Assembly: GCA_024220525.1 (NCBI GenBank)
Contig: JAMYWO010000111.1
Coordinates: 62,001 to 126,000, forward strand
Source: Cochliopodium minus
Lineage: Eukaryota > Discosea > Himatismenida > Cochliopodiidae
Length of the DNA stretch: 64,000 bases
Direction of reading: 5' to 3'
The notes under the pieces: generated by a model
What the model saw: only the letters and a program-made list of their open reading frames with translations
Told to the model about the DNA's origin: nothing
Databases searched by the model: none
In this document: piece after piece, positions 1 through 12,100 of the stretch
How positions within the stretch are numbered: position 1 is the first letter of the stretch
How the letters are laid out: every line of letters begins with the position of its first letter
Program-made: the position numbers and the translations under genes

Positions 1-40
1 AATCATTATAAAATCCATCTCTATTAATCAATATCCAAAG

Positions 41-319
41 ATTCTATGCTTTTTTCTCTGTGTTGTTGATATCCATAGGGATATACTTTGTGATAGAGAA
101 GACAAAGGAGGAATATGATGAGAAAACGAATCCCTTAGAATTTGAGAAAGTGAATAAGCAGAAATGGTGAGTAACAAAGAAAAAAAAAATTTAAATTTAA
201 TTTCATTAAGAACCAAAATTCATTGATAAATGGATAAATTAATATTCATTCATTTCAGGAATCCAAATTATCCATTCTATGATCAACTGATTGAAAATAA
301 TGATGTAAAAAAAAAATAA
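41..319 (+). CDS. 3' end of an unrecognised membrane protein (partial)
   Basis: Two exons can be read: about 41-154 and 259-319, joined across a GTGAGT...CAG intron that splits a Trp codon, ending in TAA at 317-319. The exon 1 part holds one hydrophobic segment of about 16 residues (codons near 48-95) followed by a charged, Lys/Glu-rich stretch, so this looks like the last transmembrane helix and short tail of a small membrane protein. The start lies outside the window; the reading frame hits a stop just upstream, so the AG at 39-40 is the probable splice acceptor. I do not recognise the family. A subunit of a mitochondrial or ER membrane complex would fit the size, but that is a guess. Confidence 0.5.
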
Positions 320-588
320 ATCAAATAAAAAATCAAATCCACTACAACAAACAAACAAAAAGAAAAATTTAAAAAATAAACAAATCAAAATTAAGAATAT
401 TCACAAAATTTCCAATCGAAATATAAAGTGTGAGATACGAAAAACGATTTCAAACTGTTTAAAAAAAAAAAATCTATTGAAAAATAATTTAATTTTTAAA
501 ATAATGTCAAAAATTTTTTTCAAAAAAATAAACTAAATATTTTTAAAATAAAAAAAAATCTATTTCAAAAAATTTTTTATTAAAAAAG

Positions 589-2444
589 CCACATGTCCTC
601 GAAAATACAATAGCCACAAAATGGAGGATAAACAGTATGAGCACAGAGGAGATTTTCGGATTTTTCACAGATGACTCATCCACAATAATTTCCGCCAACA
701 ATGATTTTCATGACAATTTGTATGAGTATAATAGCGTGGAAGGAAAAGAGAAAAAGTCTATTCGTGATATTTCAAGCAAACAAAAAGTTGTTGAAATAAA
801 AAAATCCCATTTATTTCAAATGTTTAAGTAATTTTTTTTTTCATTTTTTTCATTTTTTTAATTTTTTAATTTTTTAATTTTGAAAAAAGTTTACAAACGA
901 ATTTGAATATTACTTCTTCAATAATACATATTTTTTAAATTTTAAAAATTATTTTGAATATTTTTCTTCAATATTATTTCAGAATTTTATTTTTTTGTAT
1001 TTAATTTTTATATTCTAAAAAATTTATAATTTCAAAAAAAAAAAAATTTTAAAAGGGAAAAAAAACAAAATTTTTTCTGGAAATCCAAAGTGAGTGATTT
1101 CTCAAATAGCAAGCAACTAATGGAGAAACTTTCTCCTCTCAAATTTTTTTTCCGCAACAACACAGTGCCGGAGAAGGTGGAGAGTTCCTTGGAGTTTTCT
1201 GTTTTGAGTGAACAAAGCGTTTTGAAGTATAGATTTCAATTATACAATCAAGTTGTTGTGCAAATTAGAGGTTCTTCTGAGTTTAACCTATTTCCCCCTA
1301 GTGTAAAAAAAAAATTTTATAAAAAAAAAAAGAAAAAAAAAATCATCTCAAAAACAATTTAAAATTGAAAAATCATTTCACAAAATATTTTATAGAAATT
1401 CTCTAAAATAAAATAAATTTTTCTTTGTTAAATCTAAATAACAAAAAATATTTTTATTTACAAAAAATAATGAAAAATTTGTTTGAAAACAAAAATTTAA
1501 TAAATAAAAAAAATGATCTAAAATTCTGGAATAAAAAAAATTTAATGATTTCTAAAAAAAAATTTAATTTGAATCAATTTGTTTGATAACAAAAATTAAA
1601 ATAAAAAAAAATGATCTAAAATTACAAAAAAAATTAATTTAAAATTAAATTAATTTAAAATTAAATTAATTTTGAATTGCGAAGGAATTGGAAGAACAAG
1701 AATTATTTCCTTTTTTGCACGAAAACAAAAGAAATATTAAAAATATAGAGAAACTCTTGTCAAAAAAAGAAAAGCAAGTAAACATCAAACTGAACAAGGG
1801 AGATATCATCTTCATCCCCGCCTTGTGGATCTACCAACAAAAGAGCGTCAAAGCCTCTGTTTATTTAAATTTCAGAGAAAATTCTGAAGAGGAAGTTTTA
1901 TTTGAGAAAATTTCCTTCACAGATTTACCAATTGAATCTAGTTTTAATACTAAACAAAAAATTGTCGTTTTGAAATATTCAATTCTAAGAATTATTTCAA
2001 ATTTGATTGAGGAACAAGCCAGTTTTTTTGAGTTTTGTGAGGAGAAGCCTGATCTTTATTTCCACAAAAAGATTTATGGGCAGAGATATTCTTTGTTGGA
2101 GGCTGATCTTGTTCAGAGAAGTGACATGGCCCAACAGTTTGAAATACACAAATGTTATAACAGTAGTTTGAACAGGCATGATGGAGATTTTTTTAAAGTT
2201 TTAAAAGATTTTGGTAAGATTAAAATTTTAAAAAAACCCCAAAAAATAAAAATTAAAAAAAAAAGATTTGAAGATGGAGAAAAGAGAAACTGATAAGTTA
2301 CTCAACAAAATAAGCGACTTGTTCCTTAAAATAGATAATGATCTTGCACGATTTATTTTGTTGGATGATTATTTGGAGAGTTTGTTGATGTTGTCAGTGA
2401 AATCACCAGAAGATGTGATAGGTTTTGTAAAGTACTGTTTTTGA
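589..2444 (+). CDS. JmjC/cupin-8 protein of the TYW5 type, iron ligands lost
   Basis: Four exons (about 589-831, 1095-1303, 1682-2214 and 2267-2444) join in phase. The protein follows the order of human TYW5, the Fe(II)/2-oxoglutarate hydroxylase of the wybutosine tRNA base: a K-P-x-V-L-E motif and a K-W pair in exon 1, the V-V-V-Q-I-R-G strand in exon 2, and the strongly conserved G-D-I-I-F-I-P-A-L-W strand in exon 3. Aligned by eye, however, the H-Y-D iron motif reads R-F-Q and the distal His after A-L-W reads Tyr, so all three metal ligands appear replaced. The fold is likely kept while hydroxylase chemistry is not. The N-terminal exon carrying the ATG was not found; a possible first exon lies near 385-455, but its splice site is unclear. 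The start given is the acceptor of the first secure exon. Confidence 0.65.
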
Positions 2445-2688
2445 CTTTTAGGAAAACAATTTTTTTTTTTTTTGTACTTTCAATCAAATTTAATTAAATT
2501 AAAAAACAAATAAATAAATATAAACAAAAATAATTGATTTTCTTATTTGGGTTTCTTTTTCTTATTTCCTTTTTCCCTAATTTTTTTTTATGAGCACTGT
2601 TGACTTCCCAAGACTTATTTTTCAGTCAAAACTGAACTTATCTTTAGTAACGTTTTTTTCTCTATCAGCCAAAATTGTGATACCAACA

Positions 2689-3761
2689 TTATAGAGAAGT
2701 TTTGCAAGAGAGAATAACAGTTATTGTAACATTACATTTGGGACAACAACTATTCCCCTCACTGTTTTTGAATATTTCTTGGATACATTGATTACACTAT
2801 CAATTAGAAATAAATAAAAATAAAATAAAAATAAATAAAAAATAAAAAAATGAAAAATTAAAATAATAAAAATGAAAAATGAAAAATTAAAATAATAAAA
2901 AATAAAAAATCAAAAATCAAAATAAAATTTTACACAAACAAAATGAGAACAAGGCATCAACAAAACAGATCTCTTATTAACCTTACAAACAATACACAAA
3001 CCGAGCTGAACATTCTTCTCCAAAACAGACTCTTGCTTCTTATAATCCTCAACAGTCCTATTAATCAGCTTTTTCAATTTGAGATTTCTTTGAGTTTCCT
3101 GATCCAATTTCTTCATTACCCCAAAGTTTTCAAAATCCATTATCTTGTTCTTTTGGATCATTGGTCTTGCTTTTGGGTCTAGCCAATCTTCGATCACGTA
3201 CTCGTTTTGGTTGGTGAAGCTTTGTTCGAAGAGGGATCTCACTTCTTTCAAGTTTTTGCAAAATGACTTTTTTAAAATAAAAAAATGTATCAATAAAAAA
3301 AATTTTTTTGAAAATCTATCAAAAAATGAAAAATAAAATAATTTTTTAAAAAAATAAGAGGTATCAAAACGAATAAATATTCAAAAAATAAAAATAAAAA
3401 AATAAAAAAAAATTAAAAAGACTTTAAATAATAAAAAAATAAAAAGAAATTAAAAAAACTTTAAAAATCAAAAATAAACAAAAAAAAAGTATACGTCAAG
3501 ATTTTTGAAATCATTTTGGGCCAAAATGTCTTGAGGAGGAGAATTATGTCCATCATAATTGTTCAACATCAAAGAATGACGATTATTGAAGCCCATTTGA
3601 GATTGTATGTGAGGATCCAAGAAAAATTTTTTGTCCAAGTTTTTCAAATTGAATGGCGGAGATATTTGATCTATGAAAAGTTTCGAGGAATAAAATTTGG
3701 TGTTTGATTTGTTTTTGTTGAGAATTGATTCAATATGGTAGTAGAAGATAGAATGGCTCAT
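2689..3761 (-). CDS. RING-finger protein, probable E3 ubiquitin ligase
   Basis: Three minus-strand exons (3761 to about 3497, about 3273 to 2949, about 2796 to 2689) join in phase 0 to give a protein of about 230 residues. The last intron falls inside a C-terminal RING: C-I-V-C, then P-C-S-H-F-V-C before the intron, then C-N-Q-C and C-C-P-K-C after it, which completes a C3HC4 pattern. RING domains recruit E2 enzymes, so a ubiquitin ligase role is the natural inference. The N-terminal 180 residues have no recognisable domain but contain a Lys/Glu helix before the RING. The start chosen is the first Met of exon 1; the next gene's stop lies 88 bp upstream, leaving little room for more exons. Confidence 0.75.
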
Positions 3762-3849
3762 TGGAACACAAATGAAGTTTCCCCATAAACAAATTTTTGA
3801 AGATCCTTTTTTTATTAATTAAAAAAAAAACAAAAAATGTTAAAGGAAA

Positions 3850-5582
3850 TTAAGTTCCGACAATGATTTCTCAAATAATAAATATTTAAAATTAACAAAT
3901 AAAAATAATTAAAATGAACATCATTATTTTTATTTTAAAGTGAATTTTTTTTTTTACCTTCACAGTTGATGAAAAAATCAATCTCAAGTTTGGTGTTTTT
4001 GGAAACATCTTTTACACATTGATCTAAATTTTTAAACATTACCACCTTGCTTTTTCGAGAAGAAGTAAACACGTAGTCTCCTACCACGATCATGCTTTCT
4101 ATTGGATATTCGATTTTCTCCGCTCCAAATTTACGAAGAGCAGTGTATGTTTTTTTATCCCATATCACCAGTCCATCTCTAGATCCAGTCAAAAAATATC
4201 TCTTGTAATTTATAATGCATCTTTTATTTAAAGGAGAAATAAGTTTTGATGTTTAAATTTTTTAGAATTAACTTAAAAAAATAATGACTTAAGTAATAAT
4301 TTTATTTAAAACAAATTTTTTTTAAAAAATTTTTTTCATTAAAAAAAATTCTTTTATCTTTAAAATCAGTTTAAAAATATTGCTAAATCAGTTTTTAAAA
4401 TATTTCTAAAATGTGTCTCTTTATTTTATTTAAAATTATTTCTATTGAATTTATTTTATTTCTATTCTTAAAGTAAAATATTTTTTTTTTAAAAAAAAAT
4501 ATTACAGAATGGAACATTTATGATGCTGAGGCAATGTGTGAATCAACTTGTGAGAAAAGTCCTGGGAAATGTTGTAAACATAAACTCTCCTTTCCTTCCC
4601 TGCACAAATAAAAACATCTCTCTCAAGTAACTCCAAGCATCTCACACTCTTCTTGTTCTCTTCCATCCTTTGTACCAATCTTAAGTTTCTGTCCCAACAA
4701 CATATTACTGCATCCTTTGAACAAGAGTACAACAACCCATTGAACACCTTTTATTTTTATTTTTTTAATTAAAGTTTTTTTTTTAATTAAAATTTTTTGA
4801 TTTGAGGATCTCAAAAAAGAAAATAATATTTAATATTTTTAAATCCCGAATTGAATTTATAATTTTTTTTTATCTTTGTGATAATTAAAGAAGATTGATA
4901 AAATTTAATTATCTTCCTTTAAGCTCATCATTATTTTTTTTTTCATTTATCTTATTTTTAACATTAAAATTATCCTTCGACTATAAAAATTTCAAATAAA
5001 AATATCTGAACATATTTATAGATAAAGGAAATTTTTGATAAATAGATGATGAATAAAAGAGTTTTATGATGAATTTAATTTAGAATGAGATTTATAATTT
5101 ATATTTTTCTCGAATTTAGGTGATATATTTGTTATATAAGATCTTTTGAGGGCTATAAATTTAAAATTTACTTTGAGATCATAGACTCTATTCTTATGTC
5201 CTTTGATGGAAGATATCAATTCACCATTCAGTGTCAATTTCTCGATTTCGCCATTATAAGTGCCGATATAGAGTGATTTCTCCCATATCCACAAACAATA
5301 CACCTTCTTACCACATTTGAAGCTCCTCTCCTCGATCTCATTATGAATGAATGATTTACCACGAGAAATGCCATTCTTATTATCCGCCTTGATACCTTTC
5401 AACGAAGATATTCTCCCAGATCTAGTGCTCACATATAATTCTCCTATCTCCTTGTAATTGAATATGTTGCTTATTGGCAAATTCATCTCGAATGTGTGAT
5501 AGAAAGGTGAGGAGATTTCTATCTTATTGATTTCTATTTTGTCCTGCAACAAAATTGAGTCTTCTTCGACATTCATTTCCAT
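3850..5582 (-). CDS. WD40-repeat protein
   Basis: Four exons (5582 to about 5172, 4752 to 4507, about 4213 to 3956, about 3870 to 3850) join in phase and encode about 305 residues. WD-type strand patterns recur: L-Y-I-G-T-Y-N-G followed by G-H-K-N-R-V-Y-D-L, then S-C-S-K-D-A-V-I-C-C-W-D, and G-S-R-D-G-L-V-I-W-D. The repeats suit one beta-propeller acting as a scaffold. No catalytic domain is present. The family cannot be named more closely; short WD40 proteins of this kind occur as subunits of ubiquitin-ligase, trafficking and RNA-processing complexes. The gene runs divergently from phosphomannomutase across a 740-bp spacer. Confidence 0.75.
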
Positions 5583-6323
5583 AATATATTTTATTTCGCA
5601 ACTTTGTTTTCACTTTTAATATAATTGTGAAATTCTAATTAATGACACAAAAGAATCAATACCAAATTTTTTTTTATTTTTATTATTTCATTATTTAAAA
5701 TAAAATATTAAATTCTAAAATCAATTAAAGTTCATTCTTGTAAAAAAAAAAGCGTATTCAAAAAATTTTTTCATTCATCATACTCAACTATTGTATCATT
5801 ATTATTTATTGAAGAATTGTTTCCTTTTATGATTGTTTGGAGCCAACATAAAGATTAATTCGAAAAAAAGAAAAATTTTTCTCAGAATCACTTCGAATCT
5901 TCATCACAGTTTTCATTTTCTTCTAAATTTGTTTAAAAGTAAAAGTTGATCTTGAAAGTTGATTTCTAAATTAAAATAAAAATAAAAAAATAAAAAAAAA
6001 TTTCGACGAAATAATAATATAAAATAGGATCCTTTCCAAAATGTATATAATCTGAATCTTAATCACAAGATGTTTTAATTATCACTAATAGTTTCTTATA
6101 AAGAATTCTTCTATATAAGGAATATAAATGAGGGAATTCTTTCTATTCGGGATTGTTTGGGAAATGATTAAAAGGATCAAAAATCCATCTTATTTTTATA
6201 CTATTTCTTAATTATGAATTATTATATCACCTTATATTGCTTGAGAATGACTCATATATTAACTTTTTTAAAAAATAAAACGATTTTTAGAAAAAACAGA
6301 AAAATAAAAAATTGAAAGAAAGA
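5583..6323. other. Divergent intergenic spacer
   Basis: This 741-bp interval separates the starts of the WD40 gene and phosphomannomutase. It is A/T-rich with no credible exon. It must hold both promoters, but I see no motif I would name. Confidence 0.6.
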
Positions 6324-7318
6324 ATGAGTAAGAAAATCATTGCATTATTTGATGTGGATGGAACATTGACCATCCCAAGAGATGTAAAACAAATTATAAA
6401 TTAAATCTATCAAAAATATAAACCTTTATCTTTATCAATAAAAAAAAAAAGAGTATCACTAATGAATTCAAGGAATTGTTGAAGGAATTGAGAAAGAAAA
6501 TCAAAATTGGAGTTGTTGGAGGATCTGATCTTCCAAAACAAAAAGAACAATTAGGAGAAGATGGTAAAAATAAGAAAATTTTAAAAGTGAAAATAAAGAA
6601 TATAAAGATTATATAAAACCATTAAACAAAGAAAAAAATTATCATTTCTTACTTTAATAATATATAATCATCCAATTGATTTATGTATTGACCGAAAAAT
6701 AAATAAATACAATCCAATTTTTAAAAGATTTTAACATTTTACGAAATAATAGCACTCGAAAATTTCGATTATAACTTCCCAGAAAATGGAGTGATAGGAT
6801 TCAGAAACGGAAAGCAATTTCACAACAAATCAATCAGAGAATATCTAGGAGAAGAAAGACTCAAAAAGTTCCTCAACTTCTGCCTCCACTACGTCGCAGA
6901 TCTCGACATTCCAATCAAAAGAGGGACCTTTGTAGAATTCAGACAAACAATGCTAAATATTTCACCAATAGGAAGAAACTGCAGTGTACCAGAAAGAATA
7001 GAGTTTGAAAAATACGATAAGGAACATAAAATCAGAGAAAACTTTGTTAAAGCTTTAAAAGAAAACTTTGGTGACTTTAATCTGAAATATTCTATTGGTG
7101 GACAAATTTCTTTTGATGTTTTTCCTCAGGGTTGGGACAAGACTTATTGCTTGCAACACTTGGAGGAGGAGAAATTTGACGAGATCCACTTTTTCGGGGA
7201 CAAGACAAATGAGGGTGAGAACGATTATGAGATCTACAACTCTGAGAAGACAATTGGACATCGTGTTGTTGGGCCTGAAGATACAATGAAACAAATCAAA
7301 GAATTATTTCAATTATAA
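6324..7318 (+). CDS. PMM2: Phosphomannomutase
   Basis: Three exons (6324-6384, 6452-6563, 6752-7318) encode a complete PMM2/Sec53-type enzyme of about 246 residues, the usual length. It converts mannose-6-phosphate to mannose-1-phosphate in the cytosol, feeding GDP-mannose for N-glycans, GPI anchors and O-mannosylation. The HAD-family nucleophile motif D-V-D-G-T is at residues 10-14. Further family signatures are [14 protein letters not shown], the S-P-I-G-R loop that binds sugar phosphate, [15 protein letters not shown], and F-F-G-D-K-T near the end. The start is the first ATG and places the HAD motif correctly. Nothing appears broken. Confidence 0.97.
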
Positions 7319-7410
7319 AATTAAAAAAAATTAAATGTGTTTGAATGAATATATTCCCCATATAAATATGCGAGATATAGACAGTGTTTTAATTATCAGT
7401 TCAAAATTTA

Positions 7411-7490
7411 NAAAATAAAAAATAAAAAATAAAAAATAAAAAATAAAAAATAAAAAATAAAAAATAAAAAAAAATAAAAAATAAAAAACA
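7411..7490. repeat. (AAAAAT)n microsatellite with an ambiguous base
   Basis: About 12 copies of a 6-bp AAAAAT unit begin right at an N (7411). The N marks an unresolved consensus position or a join. It lies between PMM and the truncated beta-glucosidase, exactly where that gene's 3' exons should be. Confidence 0.85.
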
Positions 7491-7550
7491 AAAACAAAAT
7501 TTTAAATCATAAAATATAAAAAAATGGTAAAGAAATAATGTTTTTTCTAC

Positions 7551-9044
7551 CATTTATGTCACCAGGAGTTTCGGCTTCTGGTTCTTCTCCCAAAGCCAAA
7601 ATGATGACATCAGATCTCCTTGCTTCTGCCAAAGCAATCTCGTAGTTAGTCAACTGAGTCAGGTTGCATCCTTCTATGTTTGTCACATTGCTGTTTTTCG
7701 CAACGTTTTTGATTCCCTCATAAATTGTTGTTCCCCATGGAAACTCACCATTTTCTGCTCCCTATTTACAAAAATTGTTATTTTTAAATTTTTATTTTAT
7801 TATTTTTATTTATTTTTATTATTTTATTATATTTATATGTTTATATATTTATATTTATTTTATTTATTTTATTTATTTTATTTATTTTATTTATTTTATT
7901 TATTTTATTTATTTTATTATTCATTTATTTTTACATTTATTTATTTTTATTTTTAAAAATTTTTTTTTTACATTAATTTATTTTTTAAAATTTTTTTTAT
8001 TTATTTATTTTTAAATTTATTTATTTAATTTAAAACATGGATTTTCTTACTTGCCAATGAATACTCCAACCTAATTTTTAATTCATTTAAATTCATTTAC
8101 GAAAATAAAATTAATCTTATTTTATTTTATTTTATTTCTTATTTATAAAAATGTTAAAAAAACATTTGAATATACCTCCGTTTTGAATGGAAAGAGAATT
8201 TGAAGCAGGACCTGTCACCAAAATTTTTCTCAAATTGTCAGGCAAAGGTAAAATATTCGCATCATTCTTCAACAAAGTAACACTTTCAAGTGCAACTAAA
8301 AAAAAATGTAAAATAAATTTTTTTTTATATTTTATTTTACATTTTTTCACACTCACATTTCAATTTTTTTTTTTTTAATTTTTTTACCAAGTTTGGATAG
8401 GAGTCTGTCTTTCTCTCCACCAACAGTTTCTATGTTGGGATTGTTAACATTTGGCAAAGGGTTGGTGAATAAACCCAAATCTTGTTTTGCTTGGAGAATC
8501 TTTGCAACAGAATAATCAATTCCTTAAATAAAAATAATAAAAATAATAAAAATAATAAATTTTAAATTCAAAATGAATCAAATCAAAAATAAATTATAAA
8601 TAAGATTCTAAAAATAAATTATAAAGATAAATTAAAAAGATAAATATAAGATTAAAAAAAAAAATAAATCAAATTGAAAATAAATTATTATTAATTGAAT
8701 AAATAAAATGAATTTTATAAAAACAAAAATAAAAAGAGAGTTGTTGAAATTAAAATTAAAAAATTAAAAATTATTAAAAAATGTTTTTCAAATTTTTTTT
8801 TACTTTCTTCAGAAACTTTTCCTTCTTGAACCAACTCCAAAAGAAGTCTGGGAAAAGAATCATCTTCAGGAACCATGGACCTAACAAAAAATTATTAACA
8901 AACAAAGAAGAAAGGGAGATTATCTTTTAAATAACTTTCAATTTAAAAAAAAATGTTTGAGGTACATGTCAATTCCTGCGTTGATTGCAAGCAAGATTGC
9001 TTCTTTCTCTGATGGGGTAATTTGATAATAACTAACCAACTTTT
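7551..9044 (-). pseudogene. Internal fragment of a GH3 beta-glucosidase (gluA type)
   Basis: Six minus-strand exons join in frame with good splice sites and match the middle of a family-3 glycoside hydrolase like Dictyostelium gluA, a lysosomal beta-glucosidase: A-I-N-A-G-I-D-M, S-M-V-P-E-D, G-L-F-T-N-P-L-P-N, S-V-T-L-L-K-N, V-T-G-P-A-S-N-S-L, the tryptophan exon W-S-I-H-W-Q, and G-E-E-P-E-A-E-T-P-G-D. Roughly the first 340 and last 240 residues of the family are missing. The 5'-most exon starts at a splice acceptor with no exon upstream, and the last ends at a donor with no exon downstream. The interior shows no decay, so assembly loss at both ends is as likely as genomic truncation. Confidence 0.8.
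7781..8035. repeat. TTTAT/TTATTT simple repeat in a GH3 intron
   Basis: An A/T tract dominated by TTTAT units (densest at about 7855-7920) fills the intron between two GH3 exons. It is low-complexity and non-coding, although it opens a spurious plus-strand reading frame. Confidence 0.75.
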
Positions 9045-9197
9045 CTATTTAAAAAAATGAAAAAAAAAAAACAAAAATTTTAAAATGAAAAATAATAATA
9101 AAAAAAATAAAAATAATTAAAACAAAAATTTATAAAAAGAAAATTTTTAAATTATTTAAAAAAATATTTAAAAAATAAAAAAAATAATTTCGTGATA

Positions 9198-12100
9198 ATG
9201 AAGAAAGAAAAAAGAGTAAGTGACGTAAAAGATATTGAGATTTTAGAATTAAATCCAACCGTACCCAAATTTGCAAAATTAACACCAACATCTGTGACAC
9301 ATCATGTCAAATCAAAATGGAAAAGAAATATTCAATGTGAAGATGTTTGTAGTTTAACGAATGACTGGGATGATGTTAAACCAACCACATTAACAGAAAG
9401 AGGTGCTCTTTTTGAAGCTAACAGATGTTTAAAATGTGCTGATGCACCTTGCACAAAGAGTTGCCCAACAAATCTCGATGTTAAAGCATTCATTTCTTGT
9501 ATAGCAACAAAGGTATTAAATAAATATTATTTTGACAATGATCGAAGACATATATATACAATCAACCAATTAACAAATTAACAAAAATTAATTTGAATTT
9601 TAGAATTATTATGGAGCTGCTAAAATTATCTTCTCAGATAATCCTCTTGGTATGAGATATTTCTAAATATCTTAATTTCAGACAAATATTGACCTATTGT
9701 AAACACATTCTCTTTATTTATTTAGGATTGAGTTGCGGTATGATTTGTCCTACAAGTGATCTTTGCGTTGGAGGATGTAATTTGCATGGATCTGAAGAAG
9801 GAGCAATCAATATTGGAGGATTACAACAATTTGCAACAGAATTATTTATGAAGATGGGAATCAAACAGATTAGAAATCCAGATGCTATTCCATTAGATAA
9901 ATTACCAGAAAGTTATAAGACAAAAATTGCTTTGATTGGTAAATATTATAGAATTGAGATAAATATAAGTGAATATACGACTTATCGATGATCTTGGATG
10001 ATTAATTGAATCTAATCACCCTTATTTTAATTCTCAATTTTTCAAATAGGTTGTGGACCTTCATCTATCAGTTGCGCAACCTTCTTGGCAAGATTAGGAT
10101 ATACAGAAATCGATATTTTTGAGAAAGCAAACTATGGAGGAGGATTATCAAGCAGTGAAATACCACAATATCGTCTCTCCAACGAAGCAGTTCAATTCGA
10201 ATTGAAAATGGCTCAAGATTTGGGTGTAAGAGTACACTATAACAAAGAATTGGGAAGAGATTTTTCGATTCAAGGACTCAAAAAGGAAGGATATGAGGGT
10301 TTCTTTGTTGGTATCGGTCTTCCTGAACCAAAAAAATCGGATATCTTTGAAGGATTAGGTGTTGAACAAGGATTCTACTCTTCCAAGACCTTCTTGCCAT
10401 TGGTTTCTGAGGGATCCAAAAAGGGTCTTTGTGGATGCAAAAAGCCAACCTTGCCAAAGCTTTTCGGGAAGGTGATTGTTCTTGGAGCTGGAGATACTGC
10501 TTTCGATTGCGCAACTGCAGCACCTAGAGTAATCATTAATCATTCATATAAATTATTTTATCTTTCATTATCGGCGTTTATATGTCACCCATATTATATA
10601 TATTACCGAAATATTTGTTTGATTCATCGAATCATAAATTTATCTTTTGTCATTTGAAACATTAGTGTGGTGCACAAAGAGTCATCGTTACTTTCAGAAG
10701 ATCATTCCCTGAAATGAGAGCTGTCCCAGGTAAATTAATCTCTATCTAATCTTTCTCAATTTAGCTTTATATTTTTTGTATAACAGAGGAAGTTGATGTT
10801 GCAAGATGGGAAAGATGCGAATTCCTTCCATACCACGAACCAAAGAGAGTTTTAACCAGAAACGGAAGAATCGTAGGTTTAGAGCTTTACAAAATGGAAA
10901 AGAACGAGAAGGGAATCTGGGAAGTGGATGAGAACCAATTCCTTAAAGTAAAGTGTGACTTCATTATCAGTGCTTTCGGATCATGCGTATCTGATGAAAA
11001 AGTCAAAGAATCATTGTCACCTCTCAAATTCAACAGATGGGGATATGCTGATGTGGACACATTGACTCTCCAATCTAAAAACGCACCATACATCTTCTGT
11101 GGAGGAGATTTGGTCGGTAATGGTCTTACTGTTGAAGCTTCCAATGATGGTAAACATGCTTCTTGGTTCTTGCACAAATATATCCAAAGTACTTATGGTA
11201 TCAACATTCCAAAGGAGCCTCAACTTCCATTGTTCTACACTCCTGTTGATTTAGTTGATATTTCTACTACTTTGTGTGGAGTTAAATTCCCAAATCCTTT
11301 TGGGCTTGCTAGGTTAATCAATCGATCTTTTCTTTTTTAACATTAATTATTCTTATTTTTTAAACAAATAGTGCGACACCAGCAACATCAGCAGGCAATC
11401 ATTATTTTTATTTTTTTTTTAAAAATTTCTTAATTACTTTTTATCTTTTTTTACTTCAATGAAGACATGATCAGAAGAGCTTTCGAACAAGGATGGGGTT
11501 TTGCTGTAACTAAAACATATGGTATGGACAAAGATCTTGTTACAAATGTTTCTCCAAGAATTGTCAGAGGTACCACAAGTGGACATCTTTATGGGTAAAA
11601 TAAATTTATCTGATTAATCCATTCAAACAAAAATTTTTAATTTTTTTTTTTTGGCCAAAAACAGACCAGGACAAGGATCTTTCTTGAACATCGAACTCAT
11701 CAGTGAGAAAACAGCCAAGTACTGGTGTCAAAGTATCAAAGAGTTAAAACAAGATTTCCCTAACAACGTTGTCATCGGTTCCATCATGGCTGCTTTCCAC
11801 AAAGATGACTGGCAAACACTCGCCAAAATGACTTGTGAAGCAGGTAACAACTATTTTCAAGAAAAAAACAACATCTTCAAACTAATTTAACCTCAATTTT
11901 TTTTCTTTGATAGGTGCTGATCTTATTGAATTAAATCTTTCTTGCCCTCATGGTATGGGTGAAAAAGGAATGGGGTAATTAATATACTGAATTGAAAATT
12001 TTTTTTTAACAAATTCCTTTCTTTCAAAAGTATGGCTTGTGGTCAAGATCCAGAAATCATCAAACAAATTTGTATCTGGGTCAGAGAAGTAACAACTGTC

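Noticed and set aside
7775-8014. 79-codon Phe/Tyr/Ile frame on the plus strand
   Set aside because: It is the translation of a TTTAT simple repeat in a GH3 intron.
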